In this document: positions 1-8,136 of the stretch, one piece after another
How positions within the stretch are numbered: position 1 is the stretch's first letter
How the letters are laid out: each line of letters opens with the position of its first letter
From: an uncultured Clostridia bacterium
Lineage (GTDB): Bacteria; Bacillota; Clostridia; Oscillospirales; Ruminococcaceae
Length of the DNA: 64,000 nt
Assembly: GCA_937906945.1 (NCBI GenBank)
Contig: CALCUE010000016.1
Span: 1 to 64,000 of the forward strand
Direction: 5' to 3'
Position numbers and translations under genes: made by a program
The notes under the pieces: model-generated
Database searches by the model: none
What the model saw: only the letters and a program-made list of their open reading frames with translations
Told to the model about the DNA's origin: nothing

Positions 1-1245
1 CAGAGCATTGAACAGAGCCTTTCCACCTTCTCGTCCCACATCAACAACACCATCCGCATCCTTGACGTGGCTGATGACCGCAGTCTGGTGCTTCTGGACG
101 AGCTCGGCGCCGGTACCGACCCGGTGGAAGGCGCCGCTTTGGCCGTCGCCATCATCGAGCGTCTGAAACTTTACGGCGCCAAACTCTGCGCCACCACCCA
201 CTATGCCGAGATCAAAATGTACGCGCTTCAAACGCCCCGTGTCGAAAACGCCTGCTGTGAGTTCGACGTCGAGACCCTTTCCCCGACCTATCGCCTGCTT
301 GTGGGCGTACCGGGAAAGAGCAACGCTTTCGCCATTTCCGAGCGCCTCGGCATGGACTCCTCCATCGTTGACCGTGCCCGGGAACTGGTCTCCACCGAAA
401 ACGCCAACTTTGAGGACGTGGTCGGAAAGCTGGAACAGAGCCGCCAGGAGCTTGAAAAAGAGCATGAAAAAGCGGAACAATACCGCAAAGAGACCGAACG
501 GGTCCGCGCCGAGATTCTGAAAGAAAAAGAGGAAATGGAGCGCAACCGGGAAAAAGAGCTGGAAGCCGCCCGGATCTCCGCCCGTCGTCTGGTCGAACAG
601 GTTCGCGCCGAATCCCAGAAGCTCATTGACGAGATCGTCGAGACCAAAAAAGCCGCCGACGCTGAAAGCGCCGCCGATATGGCCGCCCGTGCCCGTGCTC
701 AGATGAAAAGCGGCATCACCCGGATCCAGGACATCGCCGACCCCATCGCCGACGGCGACGGCGAATATCACCTGCCCCGGAAACTGGTGCGGGGCGATAT
801 CGTTCGCATCAACGGCATGAATAAGGACGGCACCCTCGTCGGACTTCCGGACGGCGCCGGTTACTGCCTTGTCCAGACCGGCATCGTCAAATCGAAAGTC
901 CACGTTTCCGAACTGCGCCTTATTGAAAAAGACAAAAAGAAAAAGAACACCCTTGGCGGCGGCACCGTTACCCGCACCATCGAAAGCGCTTCCAAACGGA
1001 AAGCCGCTTCCGAAGTGGATCTTCGGGGTATGGATGCCGAGGAGGGCGTTCTGGAAATGGAGCGGTTCCTCGATGAATGTATCGTCCTGAACCTCAAAAC
1101 CGTCTCCATCATCCACGGCAAAGGCACCGGCGCTTTGCGTGCCGCCGTTCATCAGGCGCTCAAACGCAACAAAGCCGTCGAGAGTTTCCGTCTTGGCGTC
1201 TATGGCGAAGGCGAGACCGGCGTCACCATCGTGGAACTGAAATGA
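1..1245 (+). CDS. mutS2: Endonuclease MutS2, C-terminal part (5' end outside window)
   Basis: The frame is open from base 1, so the gene begins upstream; 414 residues are present. The visible part starts within the MutS ATPase: the Walker B stretch LLDELGAGTDP is near residue 35, followed by the THY/AEIK segment. A long charged coiled coil (about residues 140-215), a KOW-like segment (LVRGDIVRING) and a C-terminal Smr domain follow. The Smr domain shows DLRGMD, the HGKGTGALR loop and GEGETGVTIVEL. MutS2 proteins act on recombination intermediates or stalled ribosomes rather than in classical mismatch repair; the Smr domain is the nuclease. The stop overlaps the start of ogt (ATGA), which implies translational coupling. 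Confidence 0.97.
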   Translation, partial: QSIEQSLSTFSSHINNTIRILDVADDRSLVLLDELGAGTDPVEGAALAVAIIERLKLYGAKLCATTHYAEIKMYALQTPRVENACCEFDVETLSPTYRLLVGVPGKSNAFAISERLGMDSSIVDRARELVSTENANFEDVVGKLEQSRQELEKEHEKAEQYRKETERVRAEILKEKEEMERNREKELEAARISARRLVEQVRAESQKLIDEIVETKKAADAESAADMAARARAQMKSGITRIQDIADPIADGDGEYHLPRKLVRGDIVRINGMNKDGTLVGLPDGAGYCLVQTGIVKSKVHVSELRLIEKDKKKKNTLGGGTVTRTIESASKRKAASEVDLRGMDAEEGVLEMERFLDECIVLNLKTVSIIHGKGTGALRAAVHQALKRNKAVESFRLGVYGEGETGVTIVELK

Positions 1246-1697
1246 AAACGGATTTTTACGATTCCTCCATCGGCCGTCTTTGGCTTTCCGCCGAGAACGG
1301 CGCTTTGACCGGACTTTCCTTTTCGGAAATACCGGTGAAAAATGACGGTGAAGAGCCGGTTTTAGGCGAAGCCAAACGGCAGTTGGATGAGTATTTCTCT
1401 GGCAAGCGGTTTGCCTTTACAGTTCCAATCTTTTATACTGGAACGCCGTTTCAGACGGCGGTTTGGGTAGAACTTCAAAAAATCCCCTATGGAGAGACCC
1501 GAACCTACGGTGAAATCGCCGCCGCCATCGGAAAACCTAAGGCTTCCCGGGCGGTTGGTATGGCCTGCCACCGAAACCCCATCGGCATTATGATCCCCTG
1601 CCACCGTGTCATCGGAAAAACCGGCGCTTTGACCGGTTTCGGCGGCGGCCTTGATAAAAAACAAGCCCTGTTGGAAAGGGAAAAGATAGAAGATTAG
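1242..1697 (+). CDS. ogt: Methylated-DNA-[protein]-cysteine S-methyltransferase
   Basis: A 151-residue protein with the alkyl-acceptor motif IPCHRVIG (Cys at about residue 110) and the preceding helix-turn-helix RAVGMACHRNP. It removes O6-alkyl groups from guanine by suicide transfer to the cysteine. The ATG overlaps the mutS2 stop codon (ATGA), so this start is preferred over an open extension upstream. The size fits an Ogt with a short N-terminal domain rather than a fused Ada. A strong terminator follows at once, closing a mutS2-ogt unit. Confidence 0.95.
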   Translation: MKTDFYDSSIGRLWLSAENGALTGLSFSEIPVKNDGEEPVLGEAKRQLDEYFSGKRFAFTVPIFYTGTPFQTAVWVELQKIPYGETRTYGEIAAAIGKPKASRAVGMACHRNPIGIMIPCHRVIGKTGALTGFGGGLDKKQALLEREKIED

Positions 1698-1702
1698 AAA
1701 AA

Positions 1703-1736
1703 GGAGCGGTGCGCAATCGGCGCACCGCTCCTTTTT
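1703..1736 (+). terminator. Intrinsic terminator of mutS2-ogt
   Basis: A perfect 11-bp GC-rich stem (GGAGCGGTGCG with its complement, loop CAATCGG) is followed by T5, six bases after the ogt stop. Confidence 0.9.
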
Positions 1737-1786
1737 ATCGTTACAATGAAGACGAGTCCAATAAGGTAACTCTCTTTGTGTTTAGC

Positions 1787-1822
1787 AAAAAAGGCAGTCC
1801 ACCCATCTTGGATGGGACCATC
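1787..1822 (-). terminator. Probable terminator of the small membrane protein gene
   Basis: Read on the minus strand, an imperfect stem built on CCCATC/GATGGG and GTCC/GGAC ends in T6. It lies just after the stop of the 1842-2027 gene. The bulged stem makes it weaker than the others in this window. Confidence 0.5.
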
Positions 1823-1841
1823 TTTTGCACTTGATTATTGT

Positions 1842-2027
1842 TTATTTTTTCTTCCCCGTAAAGAAAAGGACAATGCCGCCGATGAGTGCCACGGCGGCGA
1901 CACCAATAGCGATATAGACGTAAATCATGTAATCGCCTCCGGTAGCGATGATCCCGGCGGCAAAAACCGGAACGGCAAGAACAAAAATCAAACTAAGCGC
2001 CAGAAGCGCGGAAAAAATCTTCTTCAT
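1842..2027 (-). CDS. Small secreted or membrane protein, unknown
   Basis: A 61-residue protein. A Lys-rich start (MKKIFS) is followed by a hydrophobic signal-like stretch ending VFAA (residues 5-24), then a second hydrophobic segment (about 34-57) and a KKK tail. So it is either a signal peptide plus one membrane span or a two-span protein. GGAG lies 7 bases before the ATG at 2027; a TTG one codon upstream is less well placed. It is a single gene between two terminators and in opposite orientation to both neighbours. I do not recognise a family. Hydrophobic periodicity and the good RBS argue that it is real. Confidence 0.65.
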   Translation of the reverse strand: MKKIFSALLALSLIFVLAVPVFAAGIIATGGDYMIYVYIAIGVAAVALIGGIVLFFTGKKK

Positions 2028-2168
2028 CAAGGGTCTCCGCCTTTCCTTTCAAGATACCCCTATTTTACCGATTTTCCGTCCAAATGTCAATTCCCGCCCG
2101 AAAAACTCTTTTCGTCGGACTTATTTTATGCTATACTGAAAGCAGTAAATTTTACGGAGGGAAAAACC

Positions 2169-4052
2169 ATGCCCTTTCTTCCTGTCACCAAAGAAGATAT
2201 GAAAACCCGTGGTTGGGACGAAGTGGACTTCGTCTTTGTGACCGGCGATGCCTATGTCGATCACCCGACCTTCGGTCCGGCGCTTTTAAGCCGACTTTTG
2301 GAAAGCCGGGGCTACCGTGTCGCCGTTTCCGCCCAACCCAACTGGAAAACGGATTACGATTTCACCAAGTTCGGAAAACCGCGCCTCGGTTTCCTCGTTT
2401 CCGCCGGAAACCTCGATTCCATGGTTGCCCATTATACCGCCGCCAAACGTCGCCGCCACGAGGACGCCTATTCCCCTGGGAAAAAGATCGGTCTTCGTCC
2501 CGACCGGGCCGTGACCGTCTATTCCAAAAAAATCAAATCCATCTATCCCGACGTTCCGGTCATCATCGGCGGTATCGAAGCCTCTTTGCGCCGCTTCGCC
2601 CACTATGACTATTGGGAAAACAAGGTCATGCCCTCCGTGCTTGTCGATTCCGGCGCCGACCTTCTCTCCTATGGCATGGGCGAGCACCAGACGCTGGAAA
2701 TCGCCGAACGGCTCCAAAACGGCGAACTGCCCGTCACCATGACCGATATCCGCGGCACCTGCTACCTCGTTCCCGTCAATGAATACCAACCGGGACCGGC
2801 AGTGGAGTGCCCGAGCTTTGAAAAAGTTTACGAGAATAAAAAAGATTATGCCGTCGCCTGCCGAAAACAGCAGGACGAGCAGGACCCCATCCGGGGCAAA
2901 AAAATCATCCAGCGCCACGGAAAGCTGATGCTCGTGCAAAATCCCCCCTCTATGCCCCTTTCCCGGGAGGAATTGGATGAAGTGTATGACTTTCCCTATA
3001 TGCGGGATTTCCACCCCATGTACGCCAAAATGGGCGGTGTACCCGCTTTGGACGAGGTCCTTTTCTCCATCACCCAGAACCGGGGCTGTTTCGGCGGCTG
3101 CAATTTCTGCTCTCTGGCTTTCCACCAGGGGCGCTTTGTCACCTCCCGCAGTAAAGAATCCATCGTTCGGGAAGCGGAACTGATGACGAAAGATCCCCGC
3201 TTTAAGGGCTATATCCATGACGTCGGCGGTCCTTCGGCGGATTTTCGCCGTCCTTCCTGCGATAAACAGCTCAAAAGCGGCCTTTGCGCCGGGAAAAAAT
3301 GCTTGGCGCCTACGCCTTGCCCCAACCTTGTCGCCGATCACAGCGAATACCTCGATATTCTGCGGGAACTTCGCGCTTTGCCCCGTGTCAAAGCCGTTTT
3401 CATCCGTTCCGGCATCCGGTACGATTACGTCATGGCGGACAAGGACGATTCCTTCTTCAAGGATCTTGTCAAATACCACGTCAGCGGCCATCTGAAAGTG
3501 GCGCCGGAGCATTGCAGCGCCGCCGTCCTCGACAAAATGGGCAAGCCCCATATCGAGACCTACCTCAAATTTCAAAGCCGCTTTATGGAACTCACCCGCT
3601 CCGCCAAAAAAGAGCAGTATCTGGTACCCTATCTGATGTCGTCCCATCCGGGCAGCACCATAAAGGACGCTGTCGCCGTGGCGCAGTTCCTCAAAAAGAA
3701 CAACCTGCGCCCGGAGCAGGTGCAGGATTTCTATCCGACGCCGGGCACCGTTTCCACCTGTATGTTCTACACCGGTCTGGATCCTTATACCATGGAAGAG
3801 GTTTTTGTCCCGGTTTCCGCCGAGGAAAAAGCCCTCCAACGGGCTCTTTTGCAGTACTATATCCCCGAAAACGCCGATACGGTCCGCAAAGCGCTTCATA
3901 AAGCGCACCGGGATGACCTCATCGGAAACGGAGAAAACTGTCTGGTACGGGAGGATTTCCGCGCCAAAAACGCCGCCGCTAAAAACGGGCAGTATTACCC
4001 CAAAAACAGCGACCGGAAAAAGGAAAACGGCAAAAAGTCGCGGCACAAATAA
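2169..4052 (+). CDS. YgiQ family radical SAM protein
   Basis: A 627-residue protein with the radical SAM cluster motif C-x3-C-x2-C in RGCFGGCNFC at about residue 306. The N-terminal domain typical of YgiQ (FLPVTKEDM, PTFGPALLSRLLE) lies before it. A second cysteine group (C-x7-C-x4-C-x5-C, about residues 370-385) may bind another cluster. The reaction of this family is not established to my knowledge. The start is set by GGAGG 8 bases before the ATG; the longer open frame upstream overlaps the divergent small gene and is rejected. It is monocistronic, with a shared terminator downstream. Confidence 0.93.
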   Translation: MPFLPVTKEDMKTRGWDEVDFVFVTGDAYVDHPTFGPALLSRLLESRGYRVAVSAQPNWKTDYDFTKFGKPRLGFLVSAGNLDSMVAHYTAAKRRRHEDAYSPGKKIGLRPDRAVTVYSKKIKSIYPDVPVIIGGIEASLRRFAHYDYWENKVMPSVLVDSGADLLSYGMGEHQTLEIAERLQNGELPVTMTDIRGTCYLVPVNEYQPGPAVECPSFEKVYENKKDYAVACRKQQDEQDPIRGKKIIQRHGKLMLVQNPPSMPLSREELDEVYDFPYMRDFHPMYAKMGGVPALDEVLFSITQNRGCFGGCNFCSLAFHQGRFVTSRSKESIVREAELMTKDPRFKGYIHDVGGPSADFRRPSCDKQLKSGLCAGKKCLAPTPCPNLVADHSEYLDILRELRALPRVKAVFIRSGIRYDYVMADKDDSFFKDLVKYHVSGHLKVAPEHCSAAVLDKMGKPHIETYLKFQSRFMELTRSAKKEQYLVPYLMSSHPGSTIKDAVAVAQFLKKNNLRPEQVQDFYPTPGTVSTCMFYTGLDPYTMEEVFVPVSAEEKALQRALLQYYIPENADTVRKALHKAHRDDLIGNGENCLVREDFRAKNAAAKNGQYYPKNSDRKKENGKKSRHK

Positions 4053-4080
4053 AAAAAGGCCCCTTTCGGGGACCTTTTTA
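4053..4080. terminator. Bidirectional terminator between ygiQ-like and gtrA-like genes
   Basis: The stem AAAAAGG-CCCC / GGGGACCTTTTT has a TTTC loop and one bulged A. The A and T tracts on both sides allow it to serve both converging genes; the minus gene stop lies inside it. Confidence 0.85.
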
Positions 4081-4527
4081 TGACTTTCGATAGAGCAAAA
4101 GTTTTTTCATAAAGAAATTCCAGAAAAGAACCAAAACGGCGGCAACGGCTTTGGAGATCATGTAATACCACCGGAATTTTTCCGTAAAAAGCCACATCAG
4201 AAGCTCCGTCCAAAAAAGTCCGACCAACGCCACGACAAAGAAGACCACCACTTCCTTCGTCCGCTCTTTTCCCTCGGTCTTTTCGGAAAAGACCAGCCAT
4301 TTGGACATCAGATAGTTGACCAGAACGCCGAAAAGGAAAGAAACAGCGCCGGAAAGCAGATAATAAATTCCCCACTCCGTAAGGATATGGAGAAGGACGT
4401 AATCCGCCACAAAGGACGCTCCGCCTACAAAAAGGTAGCGGAAAAACTGGAGGAAGGTGTCCTCCGTTTTTTCCAGGAAAAGTCCCCGAAAATCACCCTT
4501 TTTCAAAAGTTCAAAAAAATTATTCAC
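4078..4527 (-). CDS. GtrA family membrane protein
   Basis: A 149-residue protein with four hydrophobic spans (about residues 28-48, 54-74, 92-112, 119-139). It has the GtrA-like features FRYLFVGGASFVADY in span 1 and NYLMSKWLVF after span 2. GtrA proteins are proposed to flip, or help deliver, polyprenyl-phosphate-linked sugars in wall or surface-polymer glycosylation. The start is GTG, with GAGG about 8 bases upstream. It is divergent from the pseudouridine synthase gene. The GtrB-like glycosyltransferase that would be its natural partner lies 780 bases away on the other strand. Confidence 0.88.
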   Translation of the reverse strand: MNNFFELLKKGDFRGLFLEKTEDTFLQFFRYLFVGGASFVADYVLLHILTEWGIYYLLSGAVSFLFGVLVNYLMSKWLVFSEKTEGKERTKEVVVFFVVALVGLFWTELLMWLFTEKFRWYYMISKAVAAVLVLFWNFFMKKLLLYRKS

Positions 4528-4606
4528 GTTAATAACCTCACAAGTTGCTATCGCTATTGTAACCCGTTCCCGTCAAAAAATCAAGGGACAGAAAGGAGGC
4601 ACGCTT

Positions 4607-5314
4607 TTGGAACGACTTGATAAAATTCTTTCCAACCGGACCAATCTTTCCCGCAAGGAAGCCAAAAGCGCCATTGCTTCCGGAAAAGTGGCGGTCAACG
4701 GCGTCTGCGTACGGAATTCCGACGAAAAAGTTGCCGAAACCGACGAAATCATCCTGAACGGCCAAAAAATCAGCGTGGACCGCCACGTTTATCTCGTTCT
4801 CCATAAACCCAAAGGCTACGTTTCCGCCACCGAGGACGGCAAAGATAAAACCGTTCTGGAACTCGTTCCGCCGGAGTTTTTCCGAGCCGGGATTTTCCCC
4901 GCCGGAAGGCTCGACAAAGACACCACCGGCCTTATGATCCTGACCGATGACGGTGATTTTGCCCACCGGATCCTTTCGCCGAAAAAACACGTCCCGAAAT
5001 CCTATGCCGTAACGCTTGACCTTCCGGTCACGGAGGAAATGCGGATCGGTTTTGAAAAAGGCGTTTCGTTGAATGACGGCGTCTGCAAAGCTGCTTCCCT
5101 TTTGAAAACCGGCGAACGAACTGCCACTGTCACTTTGTCCGAAGGGCGCTATCATCAGATCAAAAGGATGTTCGGCTGTTTTGGGGCCAAGGTTTTGGAA
5201 CTCCACCGCCTCTCCATGGGCGATTTTTCCCTGCCGGAGGACCTGCCCGAAGGCGCCTGCCGTCCCCTTTCCCCCGAAGAACTGGCTTTGATTGAAAAGA
5301 AGGTGAACCCATGA
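4607..5314 (+). CDS. RsuA/RluB family 16S/23S rRNA pseudouridine synthase
   Basis: A 235-residue protein. An N-terminal S4 RNA-binding domain (about residues 1-55, RLDKILSN...SRKEAKSAI) precedes the catalytic domain with LVLHKPKGYVSA and AGRLDKDTTGLMILTDDG. The Asp of GRLD is the family's catalytic residue. The C-terminal motif GRYHQIKRMFG is also present. The start is TTG at 4607, because AAAGGAGG lies 7 bases before it; the frame is open further upstream but runs into the divergent gtrA-like gene. Small-subunit versus large-subunit target cannot be decided from sequence alone. The stop overlaps the next ATG. Confidence 0.93.
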   Translation: MERLDKILSNRTNLSRKEAKSAIASGKVAVNGVCVRNSDEKVAETDEIILNGQKISVDRHVYLVLHKPKGYVSATEDGKDKTVLELVPPEFFRAGIFPAGRLDKDTTGLMILTDDGDFAHRILSPKKHVPKSYAVTLDLPVTEEMRIGFEKGVSLNDGVCKAASLLKTGERTATVTLSEGRYHQIKRMFGCFGAKVLELHRLSMGDFSLPEDLPEGACRPLSPEELALIEKKVNP

Positions 5315-6249
5315 TTTTATATACTGTGATCCCCTGCTACAACGAAGAAGCGGTTCTTGCCGAAACGGTCCGTATCCTCTCCGAAAAATATTTTTCTCTC
5401 ATCAAGCGGGGCCTTATTTCCGAAGAAAGCCGGATCCTTTTTGTCGATGACGGCTCCACCGACCGCACTTGGGATCTCATCCATTCTTACCACGAGAAAA
5501 AGCCGTTTTTCTCCGGCATCAAGTTAAGCCGCAACCGTGGTCACCAAAACGCGCTTCTAGCCGGTCTTATGACCGCCAAAGATTATTGCGACGCCGCCAT
5601 TTCCCTGGACGCCGACCTTCAGGACGACGTCAACGCCATCGACCGCATGATCGAACAATACGAAACCGGCTCGGACATTGTTTACGGTGTTCGCAGCAAA
5701 CGGGAGACCGACACCTTTGCCAAGCGGTTTACCGCCGAGGGCTACTATAAAGTCATGAAGTTTTTCGGCGCCGATATCCTCTATAACCACGCCGATTTCC
5801 GTCTGATGAGCCGCCGTGCGTTGGAAGCGTTGGAATCTTTTGAGGAAGTCAACCTGTTTTTGCGCGGCATGGTGCCGCTGGTCGGTTTCCCAAGCAGTGT
5901 CGTCTATTACGAACGACACGAGCGCCTGGCTGGGGAAAGCAAATATACCCTTCGCAAAATGCTCGATCTTGCCTGGAACGGGATCACTTCTTTCAGCACC
6001 CGTCCCATTGAAATGATCCTCGGCGGCGGGATCCTCCTTTCCGGCTGTGCCGTGCTCGCCATGCTCATTTTGCTCATTTTAAGTCTCACCGGCGTGCTCG
6101 CCGGTTCTTTGGGCTGGATTTTGGCAAGCGTCTTCCTCTGCTGCGGAATGCAGCTGACCGCCATCGGTGTCGTCGGGGAATACGTCGGAAAGACTTATTG
6201 GGAAGCCAAACACCGACCGAATTATATCATTGAGGAAAAAGAACTGTAA
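5311..6249 (+). CDS. GtrB/DPM1-like family 2 glycosyltransferase
   Basis: A 312-residue protein with an N-terminal GT-A domain: IPCYNEE at residue 7, VDDGSTD, the DXD-like SLDADLQDD and KLSRNRGHQNAL. Two C-terminal membrane spans (about 232-256 and 266-290) follow, as in bactoprenol- or dolichol-phosphate sugar transferases. It should load a nucleotide sugar onto a polyprenyl phosphate at the inner face of the membrane. It is coupled to the pseudouridine synthase gene by an ATGA overlap. Together with the nearby GtrA-like protein it could form a lipid-linked sugar supply module. Confidence 0.93.
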   Translation: MILYTVIPCYNEEAVLAETVRILSEKYFSLIKRGLISEESRILFVDDGSTDRTWDLIHSYHEKKPFFSGIKLSRNRGHQNALLAGLMTAKDYCDAAISLDADLQDDVNAIDRMIEQYETGSDIVYGVRSKRETDTFAKRFTAEGYYKVMKFFGADILYNHADFRLMSRRALEALESFEEVNLFLRGMVPLVGFPSSVVYYERHERLAGESKYTLRKMLDLAWNGITSFSTRPIEMILGGGILLSGCAVLAMLILLILSLTGVLAGSLGWILASVFLCCGMQLTAIGVVGEYVGKTYWEAKHRPNYIIEEKEL

Positions 6250-6250
6250 A

Positions 6251-6290
6251 AAAGAAGAGGAACGGCCAAAACCGTTCCTCTTCTTTTTTA
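6251..6290 (+). terminator. Intrinsic terminator after the glycosyltransferase
   Basis: A 15-bp perfect stem (AAAGAAGAGGAACGG and complement, 6-base loop CCAAAA) runs into T6. Confidence 0.92.
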
Positions 6291-6423
6291 ATATTTTTTA
6301 TTTATCTTATTTTTTGTTTTTGATATCGTTTATTTTTCGTCTATTTATTTTTTCTCTTAAATATCATAATATTTTATATTTTATAAAAAATTCGTCTATA
6401 AATATTATAGAAAAAATTCTGCG

Positions 6424-6452
6424 TTGCAGTCTAATTTCTTTTCGGTTATAAT
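6424..6452 (+). promoter_or_regulatory. putP promoter
   Basis: TTGCAG (6424-6429), 17 bases, TATAAT (6447-6452), then the RBS AAAGGAG before the ATG at 6486. The preceding 130 bases (6292-6420) are very A/T-rich, hold no gene and could act as an UP-element-like stretch. Confidence 0.8.
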
Positions 6453-6485
6453 AACAATCAGTTTTCAGGAAAAGGAGATTTTATT

Positions 6486-8069
6486 ATGACCGGAGCGAAA
6501 ATTCAAAGCCTCATTGCCATGGTGCTCTATATGGCCAGTGTCATCGGCATCGGCATCTATTTTTCCAAACGTGCGAACAAAAACAGTGACACCTATTTTC
6601 TTGGTGGACGAAGCCTTGGGCCCTGGGTGGCCGCTATGAGCGCCGAAGCCTCCGACATGAGCAGCTACCTGCTTATGGGCTTGCCGGGTCTTGCCTATTG
6701 GTGCGGCATCGCCGATGCCGCCTGGACCGCCATCGGTCTGGCGCTCGGCACCTATCTCAACTGGCTTTTGGTCGCCAAACGGCTTCGCCGTTACAGCATC
6801 AAAGTAAACGCCATCACCATTCCGGATTACTTTTCCAAACGGTTCCACGAGATCGAAGGCCGTAAAATCCTGATGACCGTCGCCTCTCTCATCATCTTGA
6901 TCTTCTTCTCGGTCTATACCGGAAGCTGCTTTGTTGCCTGCGGCAAACTGTTCTCCACCCTCTTCGGGCTTCCTTATATTCCGATGATGATCATCGGCGC
7001 CATTTTTGTTATTATCTATACCTTCCTCGGCGGCTTCCTTGCTGAAAGCGCTTCTGACTTCATGCAGGGCGTCGTCATGATTTTGTCCCTCGGTATTGTT
7101 CTGACCGCAGGTACTGTCGCCGCCGGTGGTCTTGCCGCCGTTTTGGAAAACGTCGGACAATTCCCCGGTTTCCTGGAATTTTTCGGTATCGCAAGCCCTG
7201 TCACCGACGCTTCCGGCGTTCAGCAAGTCAAAGACGGCTTGGCTCTTTTCGGAGAAGCCGGTGATTATACCATGCTGACCGTTGTTTCCACCATGAGCTG
7301 GGGCCTTGGTTATTTCGGAATGCCCCAGGTTCTTCTCCGCTTCATGGCCATCCGCAAAACGGAAGAGCTGAAATTCAGCCGCCGCATCGCCACTATCTGG
7401 TGCGTCGTTTCCCTTTTTGCCGCCGTCTCCATTGGCGTCATTGGCCGTGCCTTCCTTCCGACGCAAGCGGAACTTCTTACCGCCTCCGGCGCGGAAAACG
7501 TTTTCATTATCATCTGCGAAAAACTGATGCCTCCGCTTCTCGCCGGTATCGTCATGTCCGGTATCCTGGCCGCCACCATCAGCTCCTCCGACTCCTATCT
7601 GCTGATTGCCGCCTCCGCTTTCTCCAAAAACCTCTATCAGGGGATTTTCAAGCGGAACGCTACGGATAAACAGGTCATGACCTGCTCCCGGATCGTTCTT
7701 CTTATCATCGCCGCTTTCGGTATGCTGGTCGCTCTGGACGAAAACAGCGTCATTTTCAAAGTCGTCTCCTTCGCCTGGGCAGGGTTCGGCGCCGCTTTTG
7801 GTCCTTTGATGCTGTTCAGCCTCTTCTGGAAACGGGTCACCCAGAAAGGCGCTATCGCCGGTATGATCGCCGGCGGCGCCATGGTCTTCATTTGGGAATA
7901 CATTTTCACCCCTCTCGGCAACAGCCTCGGAATCAGTTGGCTCACTATTTACGAATTGCTCCCCGCTTTCCTTGTTTCCGCCCTTGTAATTGTCGTCGTC
8001 AGCCTTTTGGACAGAGCGCCTTCTCAAGAAATCCAACAGGAATTCGACACGGTCAACGAAATCGCCTGA
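6486..8069 (+). CDS. putP: Sodium/proline symporter (SSS family)
   Basis: A 527-residue, highly hydrophobic protein with the PutP signature MSAEASDMSSYLLMGLPG at about residues 52-69, the GGRSLG loop before it and about 13 predicted spans. The serine/threonine-rich helix ATISSSDSYLLIAAS near residue 362 matches the sodium-site region of the family. It imports proline with Na+. It is monocistronic, with its own promoter and terminator. Specificity for proline rather than another solute rests on overall likeness to PutP. Confidence 0.93.
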   Translation: MTGAKIQSLIAMVLYMASVIGIGIYFSKRANKNSDTYFLGGRSLGPWVAAMSAEASDMSSYLLMGLPGLAYWCGIADAAWTAIGLALGTYLNWLLVAKRLRRYSIKVNAITIPDYFSKRFHEIEGRKILMTVASLIILIFFSVYTGSCFVACGKLFSTLFGLPYIPMMIIGAIFVIIYTFLGGFLAESASDFMQGVVMILSLGIVLTAGTVAAGGLAAVLENVGQFPGFLEFFGIASPVTDASGVQQVKDGLALFGEAGDYTMLTVVSTMSWGLGYFGMPQVLLRFMAIRKTEELKFSRRIATIWCVVSLFAAVSIGVIGRAFLPTQAELLTASGAENVFIIICEKLMPPLLAGIVMSGILAATISSSDSYLLIAASAFSKNLYQGIFKRNATDKQVMTCSRIVLLIIAAFGMLVALDENSVIFKVVSFAWAGFGAAFGPLMLFSLFWKRVTQKGAIAGMIAGGAMVFIWEYIFTPLGNSLGISWLTIYELLPAFLVSALVIVVVSLLDRAPSQEIQQEFDTVNEIA

Positions 8070-8085
8070 TCTCCTTTTTCATAGC

Positions 8086-8120
8086 AAAATGCCGTTCCTC
8101 ACAAAAGGAACGGCATTTTT
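8086..8120. terminator. Bidirectional terminator, putP / aldo-keto reductase
   Basis: The stem AAAATGCCGTTCCT and its complement around CACAAA is followed by T6. The A-rich left flank lets it work for the converging minus gene too. Confidence 0.9.
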
Positions 8121-8136
8121 TATAGCTTCAATTTGA

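Noticed and set aside
1077..1241. N-terminal extension of ogt inside mutS2
   Set aside because: The ATG at 1242 overlaps the mutS2 stop and gives the usual Ogt length. The extension is antisense-like filler within the Smr domain codons.
2286..4046. Long antisense open frame over the YgiQ gene; similar ones over putP (6465-8036) and the Mo subunit (22255-23856)
   Set aside because: The sense genes carry catalytic motifs. The antisense readings show no start site and no recognisable domains.
6292..6420. AT-rich stretch as an acquired island or origin
   Set aside because: It is only about 130 bases and has no repeats, DnaA-box clusters or genes. It is sufficiently explained as promoter-upstream sequence.
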